Below are positions 1-10,948 of a stretch of DNA of 64,000 nt, piece after piece. Position numbers and translations under genes: made by a program. The stretch comes from Favolaschia claudopus (Eukaryota > Basidiomycota > Agaricomycetes > Agaricales > Mycenaceae), in the NCBI GenBank assembly GCA_037176885.1, contig JAWWNJ010000088.1, forward strand, positions 682,001 through 746,000, in the 5' to 3' direction. Below the pieces are notes generated by a model. It had not been told where the DNA came from. It saw only the letters and a list, made by a program, of their open reading frames with translations, and searched no databases. The stretch's first letter is position 1. Each line of letters opens with the position of its first letter.

Positions 1-900
1 TATGGGCAGGAGATCGATGCTGGGGTCTGTCGATGCACGTAGCATGGAGAGCTTCGGGAGCAAGGAGAGGTCGGTGATTTCCTCTTGATGCTGTTCGAAG
101 TCAGTGACACTATCGAACACAAGTAGGTATCGGGAGAGGCTCACTTTGCCCGGCGTGAACGACAAAAGTTCGAGCCTTCCCTTCGGCAAAGAATTCCAGG
201 GAAAGGATCCTTGGCCCATGACAGATATGGCTCTGAGCTTGGATAGATTGAACGGATAGAATGCTGATAGAGTGAATGGGGTCGGAGTGAAGCTATTCCA
301 CTGAAGTCCCAGCCGAATCGACGTGAGATATATCGGAGCTGTAGGATTGGGATTATAGCCCTCCAAAGACCATCTGGTCACGAACAAATCCAAGTGCTCA
401 ATCGCCCGCGAGCAATTGCTCAACCCCGCCATGGACGCCGGAAACATGAACGAAGAATGCGGCTCCTGCATGTAATCTAAACAGAAAAAATGAATCGTTT
501 TTGTGCTCGACAGCTGCCGGAGCCCTTCCCAAAGTCGTTCGTGTGTCGGCTCTACCGAGAAAGATTCCAAATTCGGGAAGTCCAGACGACATATCTTCGT
601 AAATATATCGGACGAGAGATGGAGCATGAATATGAAGCTGAGCTCTCGCACAAGGGGGAGCAGGTGCGGGCTGTGGAAGAGGGAATCGTGGAATTCGAGT
701 GCGGTACGGTCGTTGACTGAGATGAGGATGTTGGTGAGGGATGGGGCGCGGAAGAGACGCGATTGCGAGGGGTAGAGCCATGGGCGGGCGACGAGTGCGC
801 AGGAGGTAAGATCTCCGCTGCCCGGGTCAACAAAGTCGAGGCAACGCTCGATGAGCTCGACGATTTCCAGAGCACGCTGGGGGCTGCGGACCATAGCCAT
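1..900 (-). CDS. F-box-like protein, partial (3' end outside window)
   Basis: One uninterrupted minus-strand reading frame runs from an ATG at 898-900 off the left edge, giving about 300 residues without a stop. The N-terminus reads EIVELIERCLDFVD then CALVARPW, the usual shape of a degenerate agaricomycete F-box (hydrophobic helix, then a CALVxRxW-like stretch). The rest is leucine-rich without clear periodicity, as in F-box/LRR-like fungal proteins. Members of this family recruit substrates to SCF ubiquitin ligases through Skp1; the substrate cannot be inferred. The F-box is divergent, so family assignment is moderate, but the open frame is clearly coding. A second F-box gene follows on the same strand. 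Confidence 0.65.
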   Translation of the reverse strand, partial: MAMVRSPQRALEIVELIERCLDFVDPGSGDLTSCALVARPWLYPSQSRLFRAPSLTNILISVNDRTALEFHDSLFHSPHLLPLVRELSFIFMLHLSSDIFTKICRLDFPNLESFSVEPTHERLWEGLRQLSSTKTIHFFCLDYMQEPHSSFMFPASMAGLSNCSRAIEHLDLFVTRWSLEGYNPNPTAPIYLTSIRLGLQWNSFTPTPFTLSAFYPFNLSKLRAISVMGQGSFPWNSLPKGRLELLSFTPGKVSLSRYLLVFDSVTDFEQHQEEITDLSLLPKLSMLRASTDPSIDLLPI

Positions 901-1370
901 GGTCGTCAGGAGCAAGAGACAGTTGTTGAGATCAACATGTTTAACTCCGGTTAACACGTGCACAGTCGCCTGTCTCGAATTTTCGGCCGCTTTTGTGATC
1001 ATGAAATTTTTAGAAACGGGAGAGTGACGAGGGAGCAGCTCAGACGTTATATTAGAAATGCGTTCGATGAGTATAGGGATTAAGTATAGTAGCCCGAATG
1101 ATTTGCCAACAATACAACCAGTGTACATCGCATCGCCCGAAAATTGCCCGCCCATTTCACCGTTATGAGGTTCTCTCCCTACCCGTCGAATCATAGACAC
1201 CTGTTTTACATACATTGAAATTGAGATGAATCAGCATTTGCGTTCTGGTGATGAATCAGTAAGTATTCGCGTTCGACGCAGAATCTGACGATGAAGGAAG
1301 GACTCACCTTACCAGAGCAGTGGCAATTCAAAGCACACAATAAATAAACCCCGCCTTCGACACCTCCCCC
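901..1370. other. Intergenic, no gene seen
   Basis: 470 bp between two minus-strand F-box genes. It must hold the promoter of the left gene. No ORF or repeat that I can support. Confidence 0.5.
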
Positions 1371-2939
1371 TTACTCCGGCTCAAGAAGCTCCAACCCAGC
1401 ATCATCCAGCGCCGCGAACCGCTTCTCAATCACCTTGTCATGCTCCACACTCGGTTTCCGAAAACACCTCAACGCCCGCCCAGCCGTCGGCACACCCCAC
1501 CACCTCGACTCCAGCATCGTACACAACAGCTCCCAGAACTTCCGGCCCGGGTACGCTGATTCACGAGGCAGCGAACTAAACTCGAGCTCCCGCAGCTTCA
1601 TACAAATATTGTTGTTGTTCGGCGCGGCGTTGCGATTTGCGATGGTAGTAATAGTAAACGCCGTTATCAACCCCTCAAGCAGAGGGGTGTATTCCCAGTA
1701 GGAGCCGTAGTGGTCGGCGACCTGGAGGTGCGTGAGGTGGGGTGTTTGCTGGAGGACGGCGATGACGGCGGCGGGGCCGGCGGAGATGGAGGTGAGGCGG
1801 AGGGATTGGAGGTGGCAGCGGGAGTAGTGTATGAAGGAAGCGATGTGTGAGACGTGGTAGGTTAGTTCGAGGCTGTTGAGGTCCGGCGCGGAGAGGTATT
1901 GCCCGACCCACGTGTCGCATAGGGAGAGCCGGCGAAGTGAGGGAAGGATGGTGAGATCTTGGCGATCTGTGGGCCCTTCGAGGCGGTGGTACGTCAGATC
2001 TACGAGATTCTCCGCCTCGCCGAGAATTTCGGGCGCTAAGGCGGCTTGGGTGCAGACTTGGAGCCGGGTGAGCTGGTGCCAGGGTAGATTAATGCGCGCG
2101 AGCTGGTGGTTGAGTTCGAGGGTATGCGGGAGGAGGACTTCGCGCAGTTGCGGGGCTACGGCGAAGAGATTGACGAGGGGGCCGGGCCACTTGTTGTTCC
2201 ACTCTGTTACATGCAGAAAGCGAAGCTGATCGAGATGTCCTGCGGCGTGAACGAGGCCGCGCCACAGGCTGGTGTCGCTGCGTCCGCCGAGGGTGAATTT
2301 GGCCCAACGCCTGCTCTGTGAGACGAGGATGTCGAGGTAGCCGGGAAGATCGTAGAGATCGGGCGCGCCTTGGGGGTCGACGTAGAATTCGATTGAGAGA
2401 GGGGCGTTTTGGGAGATGAGGACTTGTGTTTCGAGCGCTGCGCGGGGATATTCGATAGTGGGATTTTTGCATATGAGCCAGCGATCCTTTCCCTGTGCGG
2501 GATCTTGCTGACGCCGACAATCGATTACGATGTGCGCCCAGAGATGCGCATCCGCGCGAGCCGTCTCTCGCCAGTATTGCGAGACGTGACTGAGACGCCA
2601 CGGTGCCATTGACACTTTACGGCGGTTCACCGTGCGGGTGTGAGGGAGAAGTGTGTGCCGAAAGATCTCGCGGAGAACGTTACGCGGTAGCCAGTTTATA
2701 GAGACACTGCTGAGAGATTGCTCTAGGGAAGCAATCGCGGCTTGATTATCCGTCCTTTGAGCCACAACGGAAGACAGCGCGGCTCTCAGAGAAACCTCTT
2801 CCTTTTCGAGTGCTAGTTCCCTAGCGCGGAGAGAGGCAATCTGTGCCTTGAGAGTGGATGACTGCATCTGTAGAGGTATGGGATTCATGCAGAGCCGTGT
2901 CGCGATTGAGCTCACGGATTGGATGCGAAACTTGTGCAA
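1371..2939 (-). CDS. F-box domain protein
   Basis: A single-exon minus-strand ORF of 522 residues. About residues 25-75 form an alanine/glutamate-rich heptad-like helix (STLKAQIASLRARELALEKE), probably a coiled coil. It is followed at about 82-140 by an F-box-like segment: INWLPRNVLREIF, then PWRLSHVSQYWRETA and LWAHI. The helix, F-box, then W-R-L-x-x-V-S-x-x-W pattern is typical of the large expanded F-box families of Agaricales. The C-terminal 350 residues contain repeated leucine-rich segments (for example LPSLRRLSLCDTWV) that could form an LRR-like substrate-binding surface. Expected role: substrate adaptor of an SCF E3 ligase. The start could be any of the first few Met codons; the longest is used. 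Confidence 0.8.
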   Translation of the reverse strand: MHKFRIQSVSSIATRLCMNPIPLQMQSSTLKAQIASLRARELALEKEEVSLRAALSSVVAQRTDNQAAIASLEQSLSSVSINWLPRNVLREIFRHTLLPHTRTVNRRKVSMAPWRLSHVSQYWRETARADAHLWAHIVIDCRRQQDPAQGKDRWLICKNPTIEYPRAALETQVLISQNAPLSIEFYVDPQGAPDLYDLPGYLDILVSQSRRWAKFTLGGRSDTSLWRGLVHAAGHLDQLRFLHVTEWNNKWPGPLVNLFAVAPQLREVLLPHTLELNHQLARINLPWHQLTRLQVCTQAALAPEILGEAENLVDLTYHRLEGPTDRQDLTILPSLRRLSLCDTWVGQYLSAPDLNSLELTYHVSHIASFIHYSRCHLQSLRLTSISAGPAAVIAVLQQTPHLTHLQVADHYGSYWEYTPLLEGLITAFTITTIANRNAAPNNNNICMKLRELEFSSLPRESAYPGRKFWELLCTMLESRWWGVPTAGRALRCFRKPSVEHDKVIEKRFAALDDAGLELLEPE

Positions 2940-3243
2940 GAACTTGTGATTGAAAGCTTGAAATTGCGAATAAGTATCAGCGCGGATAAACTTCGCGCGC
3001 AGAGTTTGCGGCTATAGGATCCCCTACCTTTATGGTTGCTTTCCTGCGTGGAAAAGCCAACGAGTTGGGATGAGGGAGCGGTTACGAGGTCGACGCCAGA
3101 ATGGATGGTGGGAGTTCGTTGAAACCCTATCAGGAGTGTGACTATCATCATGATCACATCATGTCACTCGTCCTTATCTCGCACATCATCACACCGCCAC
3201 GTCGTTATCAGATACCCATGCGATCACGTAACCAAATCCACAC
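2940..3243. promoter_or_regulatory. Divergent intergenic region
   Basis: About 300 bp separate the F-box gene (leftward) from the membrane-anchored protein gene (rightward), so it should hold both promoters. I see no convincing TATA box. Confidence 0.4.
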
Positions 3244-5462
3244 TTGTCTCCCACCGCGATGGAGGCGCCAGCGTCCTCCACGTCCTTCGACTCCATCCGA
3301 ACAATCCACCTACCACTCAACCACGGATCTTCTTCGTCGCCCTCCGCCTCGCCGCCCTCGTCCCCCTCCTCCCCCACGTCCTCGGTGTCCTCATTCCCCT
3401 CGGTGTCCAGCTCGTTCTTCTTTAGCTCTGCTGCGGCTAGTCCACCCCCTTCGCATCCAGAGCATCAAGGGGTACAACATCACCGCGAAGGGGGAGTGGA
3501 AGAGACGCTGATCATCCCGTCGTTGACTCTGCCTGCGCCGTTGCTGATTCAGCGTTTGCCACCACCACATACACGTACACATACTCTTGTTCCGCACTCG
3601 AATCGCCCTCGCCCTCGTCGAAGGATCCCAGATGGACCGACGACCCGCCTGATCGTCATCGGCGACGTCGAGGCCGTCGCGGCGGCTCTCCTCCCCGCTC
3701 ACCCTCATCGAGAATCGGATCTGTGGGCGGCTGCGGGCAAGGACGAGGACGAGGATGAGCATGGCTCCCGCATATTACGATTGCACGGCGATCCCGCTAT
3801 CGAGCTCGTCGCGCTGGGTGCGGATGTGGAGAAGGTGGGTGTGTCCTCCTTTCCGCTTTTCCTCTCCATCTTCCTCTTTTCCTCCTGTACTCTATCTTTT
3901 TTTCGTATACTTAAGCATAAACGCTAACTCTTTTCACAAATCACTTGCAGATCGACTTCCCCCTCCTACATCACCGCCTCCTCTATCCCTTCCACCGTCT
4001 CGCGGGGCTGCTCGCGCCTCCCTCCTCATCCCGCCATTCCCCGTCTGAATCGTCTCTGGACAGAGAACCCGCAGCAGCCGACTCCGACTCCGACGACGAT
4101 GAGCACATTGTGACATCCCTCCTCCTCTCGCCCGAAACACCGCTCTACACCGCCCTCCTCGTGCTCCCCCCTCCTTCGACGGGGGAGAAACGCCAATCAG
4201 CCACGACGCACACAAGCGAGCCCACCATCACGCTTACTTCTTCTTCCAGCTCGCTAGATGATAAGCACATTACTTCTACCCTCACGATACCACGAGGTCC
4301 ACCCCCATCTATCGTCTCTGGATCTGCGGCTACGTCCTCGACGTCCTTGTCTTCGGGGGCGGCTCCCGTGTCTTCGCCTTCAGCTGTGGACGCGGACCCA
4401 CCACCACCAACAAATCAAGACTCCTCACCTACAGATCCTCAAAGCAATGGTAATAGGATTGCGAACCCAGCCGCCGACGCGATTCTCGCGGCTATCCCGG
4501 AAGTGATAAGGCGGTTGGTGCCTGTGATTGTGGTGCCTGCGCCTGCGCCCGCCGCTGGGGATGACGACGCTGCGCACCCCACCTCGTCTTCATCGGCTGG
4601 GGCTGGAGCACGTCCCGAATCGGCTTTGTCGGCTTCGACTGCAGCACGTCTCGAGTCGGGTGCGGCGGTCGACTCTTCCTTTCTTACCTCTACCTCCACC
4701 TCAAGCTCGGCGTCGACGTCGACGTCGCACGATACCTCTACACCTCCATCCACCTCCACCTCCTCGTCTAACCCTCACAACCCCGGCGAGCACGACGACG
4801 ACAACGAGCCGGGTACAGCGCGTCTCCCTGCCCCACCTCCACCTCTTCCTTCTCGCTCCCATTCCCACCTCGACGCCAACGCCGACGCCGACAAAGCGCA
4901 GGACTCGCAGTCTCCCTCGAAACCAGGCCCGGGTCGGGAATCGTCGTCACCCCTCCGCGACCGCCTAACCGCCCGGCCCGCGCGGCTGGCTGCGGCGAGG
5001 TGTTTTTTGGGGTGGTGGAGGGCGGGCGGGGGTGGGCATGATCATGACCATCCTTTGACATATTCAGAGGGGGACGGGAATTATGACTATGCGGGCTATG
5101 GCGGTCATTCGCTGGTGCGTGGACAGGAGGTCGACACGCATCTTCGACGTCGGCGGCGGCCTGATTTCGGTGGAAGTGGGCTGGTCTCCTCCTCTCCGCT
5201 TTACACCCACGCCTACACGCATGCCTACGCAGCGCACGACCCGCTCAACCTATCCTCTATACTCCGGCTTGCGGGGGAGGTTTTCAAGGCGTGGAAGAGC
5301 TCCGCATTTACACCTTCCTCTTTGCGAGGCTCTACGTCTGCGGATACAAGACGGGGTAGGCGTAGTGGAGCATTTCTGGGAGGAGGAACATATTGGGCGG
5401 AAATCGGTGTGTTCGTGTGTGGGGTGGTGCTTGGGGTGGGCGTTGGGCGGTATGTTATGTAG
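3244..5462 (+). CDS. Low-complexity protein with C-terminal membrane anchor (unknown function)
   Basis: Two exons, 3244-3834 and 3951-5462, joined through a 116-bp intron (GTGGGT donor, CTTGCAG acceptor). Exon 1 is exactly 197 codons, so the frame is kept and the protein is about 700 residues. Two ordered-looking patches, RLIVIGDVEAVAAALL (about residue 135) and a segment across the splice (LRLHGDPAIELVALGADVEK then IDFPLLHHRLLYPF), are embedded in long Ser/Pro/Thr/Asp-rich linkers. The last 20 residues (IGVFVCGVVLGVGVGRY then VM) form one hydrophobic helix at the extreme C-terminus with no N-terminal signal, the signature of a tail-anchored protein facing the cytosol. I do not recognise the family. 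Splicing and frame are well supported; function is unknown. Confidence 0.6.
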
Positions 5463-6940
5463 GTGGGAGATAGGTGGGGATGTGGGCTGGGGAGAGGGGT
5501 GGGGAGTGGGGAGGAAGGAAGGGAGGGGAAAGGGGGAGTAGGTGGAGGGGAGACGCAGCTTTTCTTCTCCCTATGACCGTTCGAGACAGTGGCGCCGCTC
5601 GCGAGGCGTATCCGACGACGATGGCCGGGTTGGTGTGGCCGACGCGATAAGGAGTGGACGGGGCGGGAGCGTGTGCGGAGTGACGAGGAGGAAGAGCGAC
5701 GGGGATGGGGACGGGGATTGGGGATGGACCGATTGGCCGACCCACCATCACCAAAGTCTTTCTTAGCGTCGAATGCGGACAACGCGTCTTGCGTCCCTCG
5801 TCTAGTCTGTTCTTACCTCGCTCCCGCCGGCTCGTCACCACCGTCCCCCGCCGTCTGCGTCACGTTTCAATGCCGACCTCTCCAGGGCCACAATCCGAAT
5901 ATTACAAGCCGCGCGGATAGAGTGCATGCAACGTGCGTTATCGTATTCTTGTCGTGCCAACGGCGGGGGGGCGATTGCGGTGGGGTGGACGACGTATCCG
6001 CGCAAGTGAAGGCTGGCGATTATGGATGTACATTTTGTGTCGCGACGGGGAATGCACGTTTCCCATTCTTCTTTGGCGGGGAGGAACACCGGCTTCGTCC
6101 TCTCCGCTGGCTGTCTGCGATATACTCATCTTCGTACGTCGATGCGGGTGTGGAGGTGGAGGGAGTGGGATGCGCTTTCTCTCTTGTTCTCACCTCACGC
6201 TTGTATGCTCGGGATCACGTTTTGAGGCGGATGCTGAGTGCCATGCATATCTATGGATTGGATGATCTGCGTTGGTGATTTGAGGCTGGAGTGGCGCAGA
6301 CCTGGCAGGGGGGAGAGAGGAGCGGAGGAGGATGGAAGCAGGAGCGGGATGTTGTGCGTGCGTGATCTGTGGTTTCGCCGTCTCGTCTAGACCTTGTTAT
6401 ATAGAATTGCTGCATTACCATTACCACTGATACGACATGAATTGCTACGACGACATCATTACTTACTTACTTACTTGCATTGTTACTTGTGCGTGAGTGT
6501 ATCTGTATCTGTACCTGTATTCATCTATCTATACATCCATCTGTACTCAGTGTTAGCTGCATATTAGCATTGCTCGATAGTATGGGGTGTATGTATTGTA
6601 TACAATGTAATGATTTTCTGCGTAGATGAATAGCACACTGTTAAACTGTTAAATGTAGATGTGATTCGAATACAGGGAAGGGCGGGGGAGTACATAACGG
6701 GAATAGAGGCAAGTATGGTCAGAAGGAGTCAAAATAGGTTAGACGAGGGGTGAAGGAGTATGGAAGATGGGCAAGTGAAATGCATCCCAGTGGAGGTTCT
6801 CGGATGAATCTCGGCTTACGGTCTATCTAGCTGCGCTGCGTGAGCAAGCGGAGCGTAAGATGCGAGTGTAGAGGCGGGCATGGGCCGATGTAGATAGACT
6901 CGATGCCTTGGACGACGGGGGATGGTGTATTCATTCGTTC
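5463..6940. other. Intergenic; no supported gene
   Basis: The first 800 bp is GC-rich and open in several frames at once (longest plus-strand frame 5589-6278, 229 residues), but these show no recognisable domain and overlap in conflicting frames. From 6300 the sequence becomes AT-richer with simple runs (TTAC repeats near 6460-6478) and looks like ordinary spacer. Confidence 0.4.
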
Positions 6941-7290
6941 CCATGGAAGTCGGTGCTGTCGTTGTCAAGTTTTGTGGAAAAGACGAGGGCGGAGAGCTCA
7001 GAGAAGAAAAAGAGCGAGTGGCGTCATCTCGTGCTGTGCGTACCGTACTCACGAAGCGTCGGGATCGGTCAGGGTGGATCCCCTCTCTCTGTCCCTTGCC
7101 TCTCGACGAGACGAGACGGAGAGACGGAGATCATGCATTGGGCGTCAATGCAGACGAGGACTCCTCCAAGTGAGATGACACGACATCATTCGTTCCAGCC
7201 CGACAGCGGTGGCACGAGAGTAGTGTATCCCATCGGCTGATGCAAGCCCACTACTTGGACAAAGCCAGATACCCGCGTCAGTGGCGAGGA

Positions 7291-7745
7291 CACCTGAATC
7301 TCCCACAAATCCCCAGTACTTAGTGGGGACAGTTCTGCCACCAATGTCCCCTCTAAGTAGCCCTCGGTGGCAGACCATGGCAGGCATGGCAAGGGTGCCA
7401 CGGGTGCCATAGAAGGGGTAGGGGGGGAGAAAAATGGCATTAAATGGTGCCACAGGTGCCACGAAATAGTTTGTAATGGATTTTATTTTGTAATGATACC
7501 ATGGTTGCCACAGAGAAAAAAAATTAGGGTTAGCATGCCACTGCTGCCATGGAGCGAAAAACACCAGGGTTGGTAGGGTTAGGGCTGCCATGCCTGCCAT
7601 GAGGCGAAAAGCGTTGGGGTTAGAATGCCATGGGTGCCACCAAGCAAAATACATTAGGGTTAGGAGCCTGTTCTGCCACCGTTGCCACCGAGATATTTGA
7701 AGGTATATGCCTTGGGAAAAGGTGGAGTTGCCACAGATGCCACCC
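7291..7745 (+). repeat. Left terminal inverted repeat
   Basis: Inverse copy of 10500-10948, nearly identical except for scattered substitutions; similarity fades after about 7740. It is built of imperfect units with TGCCA and TTAGGGTT motifs. The open frame in it is a by-product of the repeat and appears in both arms. Confidence 0.8.
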
Positions 7746-8054
7746 AGATTTTTTAAGGTGGTTGACTGGTGTACTACTGTTCAGTGTTCAGCTGACACAA
7801 TTGTGAGGCTGCTGAAATATTACATTGATTCTAGGGCCTAATTCACTGGCTCTGCTTGTTGGATGGAACAATATTACTTGCCCTCCTTAGTGAATTACAG
7901 CTCATAGTAGCATACCTGCTAGATAACTGCCATCTTGCCTATCACCTAGAAAGAAATTGAGGTGACAGCAAAAGAAGAAGTGTGAAGGGAAACGGTGGTC
8001 CATGGGAAGAGTAGAGTACACAGGAGAGCACAAGAGCTGAAATTTAAGATGACC

Positions 8055-8143
8055 AAAAAAAAACCTAGCCCCCAGGGGTTTGAACCCACAACCACCTCAG
8101 GATTATAAAGAACCACCGAGATTGATATAATACCAATACACTA
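8055..8143 (-). ncRNA. tRNA-like Pol III unit (tRNA-derived SINE or tRNA relic)
   Basis: Read on the minus strand, a box A-like TAGTGTATTGG (8133-8143) precedes a box B-like GGTTCAAACCCC (8075-8086), followed 11 bases later by nine T residues (8055-8063), a Pol III terminator. The A-to-B spacing of about 57 bases is in the range of a tRNA with a long arm. Acceptor and anticodon stems do not pair well, so it is not a functional tRNA. It sits inside the long-TIR transposon. Confidence 0.4.
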
Positions 8144-10499
8144 CACAAGTATGACAAACAAGCCTCTGTTGGACTCCCTACCCCCATTCTGCTTTCCTTT
8201 CTACAAGGTAGCCTTTTGCGGCCTCAATAACAACCTTCCTTTTTGGATACTGACTCCTAGCACCCCAAAAAGGAAATTTCTCATAAAATGCTGTTACTCA
8301 AGCATAGTCAATGTAGGCTGTTGATGATAACTGCTTGCACTGATTCTTGGACAGTGTTTGAGAGCAATGTAGTTCTATAACTTTGAAAAACAGCAGTGCA
8401 AGTCTGTGAAACTGTTAGAATGCTCAGACTAAATCTAGCAAATGCAATATAGTTATCATAGAGTGTTCAATATACTCTGATAAGGTCATGCCAGATCATT
8501 GAGGTATCCTTGAATATCTTAGCATGCTTATGACTATCTAATATGCAGCTATACAATGATTTTACCCTACATCAGGAAATTGTTGCCTCAGTGATCATGG
8601 TACATTTGTTGGACAAATAAACTTTGTAATGTGTTCCCTCACTTCCAGAGGTGGTTGTGCATGAAGTCTGTATATCAAATGTGTGACATTCTAAGACTAT
8701 TGTTGATATTTCATCCAATCTCATTTTATGTCTATATTTCCTTATCCTAGGATCATCACTTGTTGTTAAGCTTGCTCCAAGTCATTAAAGCTTGTGTCTT
8801 TTATCAGAAAAACTCCTTTTTGTCATAAATGCAACCTTCTTGTGCACTTCTGATCTCATATTGTCAAATATGTGTTTTGGATGATCTGATGGATTTAGTG
8901 TCAAGGAGGGCATATCAGCCAGATCTGATGATACAACATGACTTAGAATATTGATCCCCATCCAAAAATGCCTTATTACATGAGAATTGACCAAGATCTG
9001 AGAAAGTTGTGTTTTCGGTAAAGTGGATTGAGACACCTCAAAACTTGCACATGGACTAAATGTCATTTTAGCATACATTCATGTAACTGCCCAGGAAAAC
9101 TTATTTTGAGCAAGTTATGAACTCAATGAGAACAGTTTGAGTGTTTTCAAGGCCATATCTGCCATGTTTAGAGGGCTAATGACAGATCAATTCAGAAATG
9201 TCAAAAATGATCTTGAGTATAGGTCAAGAATTTGACAAGATTGTAGCATATGTTTGGTGACACAACCTTTTCACAGACCAAAAATTGTCTAAAATAGTCT
9301 GTCTCAGCTTTCATTATACTCCTTTAATGTGGTAACAGGGAGACAGACTTTGGTTGTTGTTGCAATGAAATCACATCATAGGATGGTTCTTGATGGTGTA
9401 GTCTGTTATAAAAGGCTAAGATATCACTCAATAAAGTACTGTGGCCTACATTGGGCAGCACAGATGAATAGGGAGGTGCAGTATCAGTACAATATGTGTT
9501 TTCACAGAATACAACATATGCTGGCATTTCAGAGCTAAATGATAAGATTGTTGTATCCAAGTGGTAGAAGGAGTACCACTCTATATCAGTGCCATGTCCT
9601 GTGTTGATTGCTCCTTTGTCAAATAGCAAATCATGTTAGGCTACATAAAGTCAAAATAATTGGTGGTTTTGTGTGTGTTGGCAGGCCACCATTACCGGTA
9701 TTAGATGTTCCAAATCTCCAAAATAGACAACAAAACTGTTGGATACAAGTTCAAAGTTGAAAACATGCAGTATTTAACCTGTGCCTGGCTTGATGTTGAA
9801 ATTTTCCTTTTTGGGATGTGAGGAGTAGTGTAATTGCCTTTTTCAAATGGGAAGCGTTAGTAGCCCAAAAAGGAAAGAAACCAGTGTTGGGGTAGAAAAT
9901 AACAATACCTGCTGGATCAGGGCTCTGATGATGAGGCGGAGGCTGAGTTGATGGACAACGAAGCAGGAACAGCCACTAAAGCAGCAGAAATCTGGCAAAT
10001 CCAAGTCCGCTGCCACTGCTGCCACCAGTACGACCTACACCAAGTCCGAGTGTGCTGCCACATCTGCCACAAAGAAACACAAAACTGCTGATAGCCCTGC
10101 TGAGGAGGGTGAAGAAGTCCGCTGTGAAGAGTGCCCCTGTCATTGAGGATTCTGATGTGGAGCCTCCCCTTCCAGAGCTCACAAGGGCTGGAATTGCAAA
10201 GCTCTCCCCAATGTCACCCAAGGCACACAACCAGAGAGATGCAGTGGAGACCAAGAGGAGCACATAGCTGAATGCTGAGGCAGGTCCAAGCAAGCCTCGT
10301 CTCAAACCCAAAAAAGTGGCTCGCACTCTCACCGAGGTCGCACAACGTGACAACGAGTCATATCCAGGAAGTGATGATAATGATTGAATTCTATCTAGAT
10401 AGCTAGAAGTTCATAGTTCGTGGTATTGTATTTTTGCTCTGCACACAAATTGTGCTAGATAATTCAAATAGATGCTATTGCTGGTTATCTGAAGTGTGG

Positions 10500-10948
10500 C
10501 GCCCGTGGCAGCCGCATCTTTTCCCTAGACAAATACCTTCAAATATCTCGGTGGCAACGGTGGCAGAACAGGCTCCTAACCCTAATGTATTTTGCTTGGT
10601 GGCACCCATGGCATTCTAACCCCAACGCTTTTCGCCTCATGGCAGGCATGGCAGCCCTAACCCTACCAACCCTGGTGTTTTTCGCTCCATGGCAGCAGTG
10701 GCATGCTAACCCTAATTTTTTTTCTCTGTGGCAACCATGGTATCATTACAAAATAAAATCCATTACAAACTATTTCGTGGCACCTGTGGCACCATTTAAT
10801 GCCATTTTTCTCCCCCCCTACCCCTTCTATGGCACCTGTGGCACCCTTGCCATGCCTGCCATGGTCTGCCACCGAGGGCTACTTAGAGGGGACATTGGTG
10901 GCAGAACTGTCCCCACTAAGTACTGGGGATTTGTGGGAGATTCAGGTG
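10500..10948 (-). repeat. Right terminal inverted repeat
   Basis: Inverse copy of 7291-7745. The outer end is the reverse complement of the left terminus and abuts the second GGCGAGGA target duplication. Confidence 0.8.

Larger units (their letters stand above)
7291..10948. mobile_element. Long-TIR DNA transposon (3,658 bp, non-autonomous or decayed)
   Basis: The element begins CACCTGAATCTCCCACAAAT and ends with the exact inverse, with near-identical inverted arms of about 450 bp (about 7291-7745 and 10500-10948). It is flanked by an 8-bp direct duplication GGCGAGGA at 7283-7290 and 10949-10956. A paralogous uninserted copy of the target, with a single GGCGAGGA, lies at 11564-11571. The arms are built of degenerate 38-50 bp units rich in TGGCA and CCCTAA motifs. 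The centre is AT-rich, with no recognisable transposase. A decayed Ser/Lys/Ala-rich frame runs on the plus strand from about 9903 to 10387 with at least one frame break. An 8-bp duplication fits hAT or KDZ-type elements; the long TIRs also recall MULEs. The superfamily is not decided. Confidence 0.85.

Noticed and set aside
5589..6278. 229-residue plus-strand frame
   Set aside because: No motif, no intron structure, and overlapping open frames on both strands in GC-rich DNA.
7145..7654. A 169-residue frame repeated at 10585-10986 on the other strand
   Set aside because: It lies in the inverted terminal repeats of the transposon; the matching frames follow from the DNA repeat and show no coding features.
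10560..10720. Telomere-like CCCTAA motifs
   Set aside because: They are interspersed in 38-50 bp degenerate units, not a tandem telomere array.
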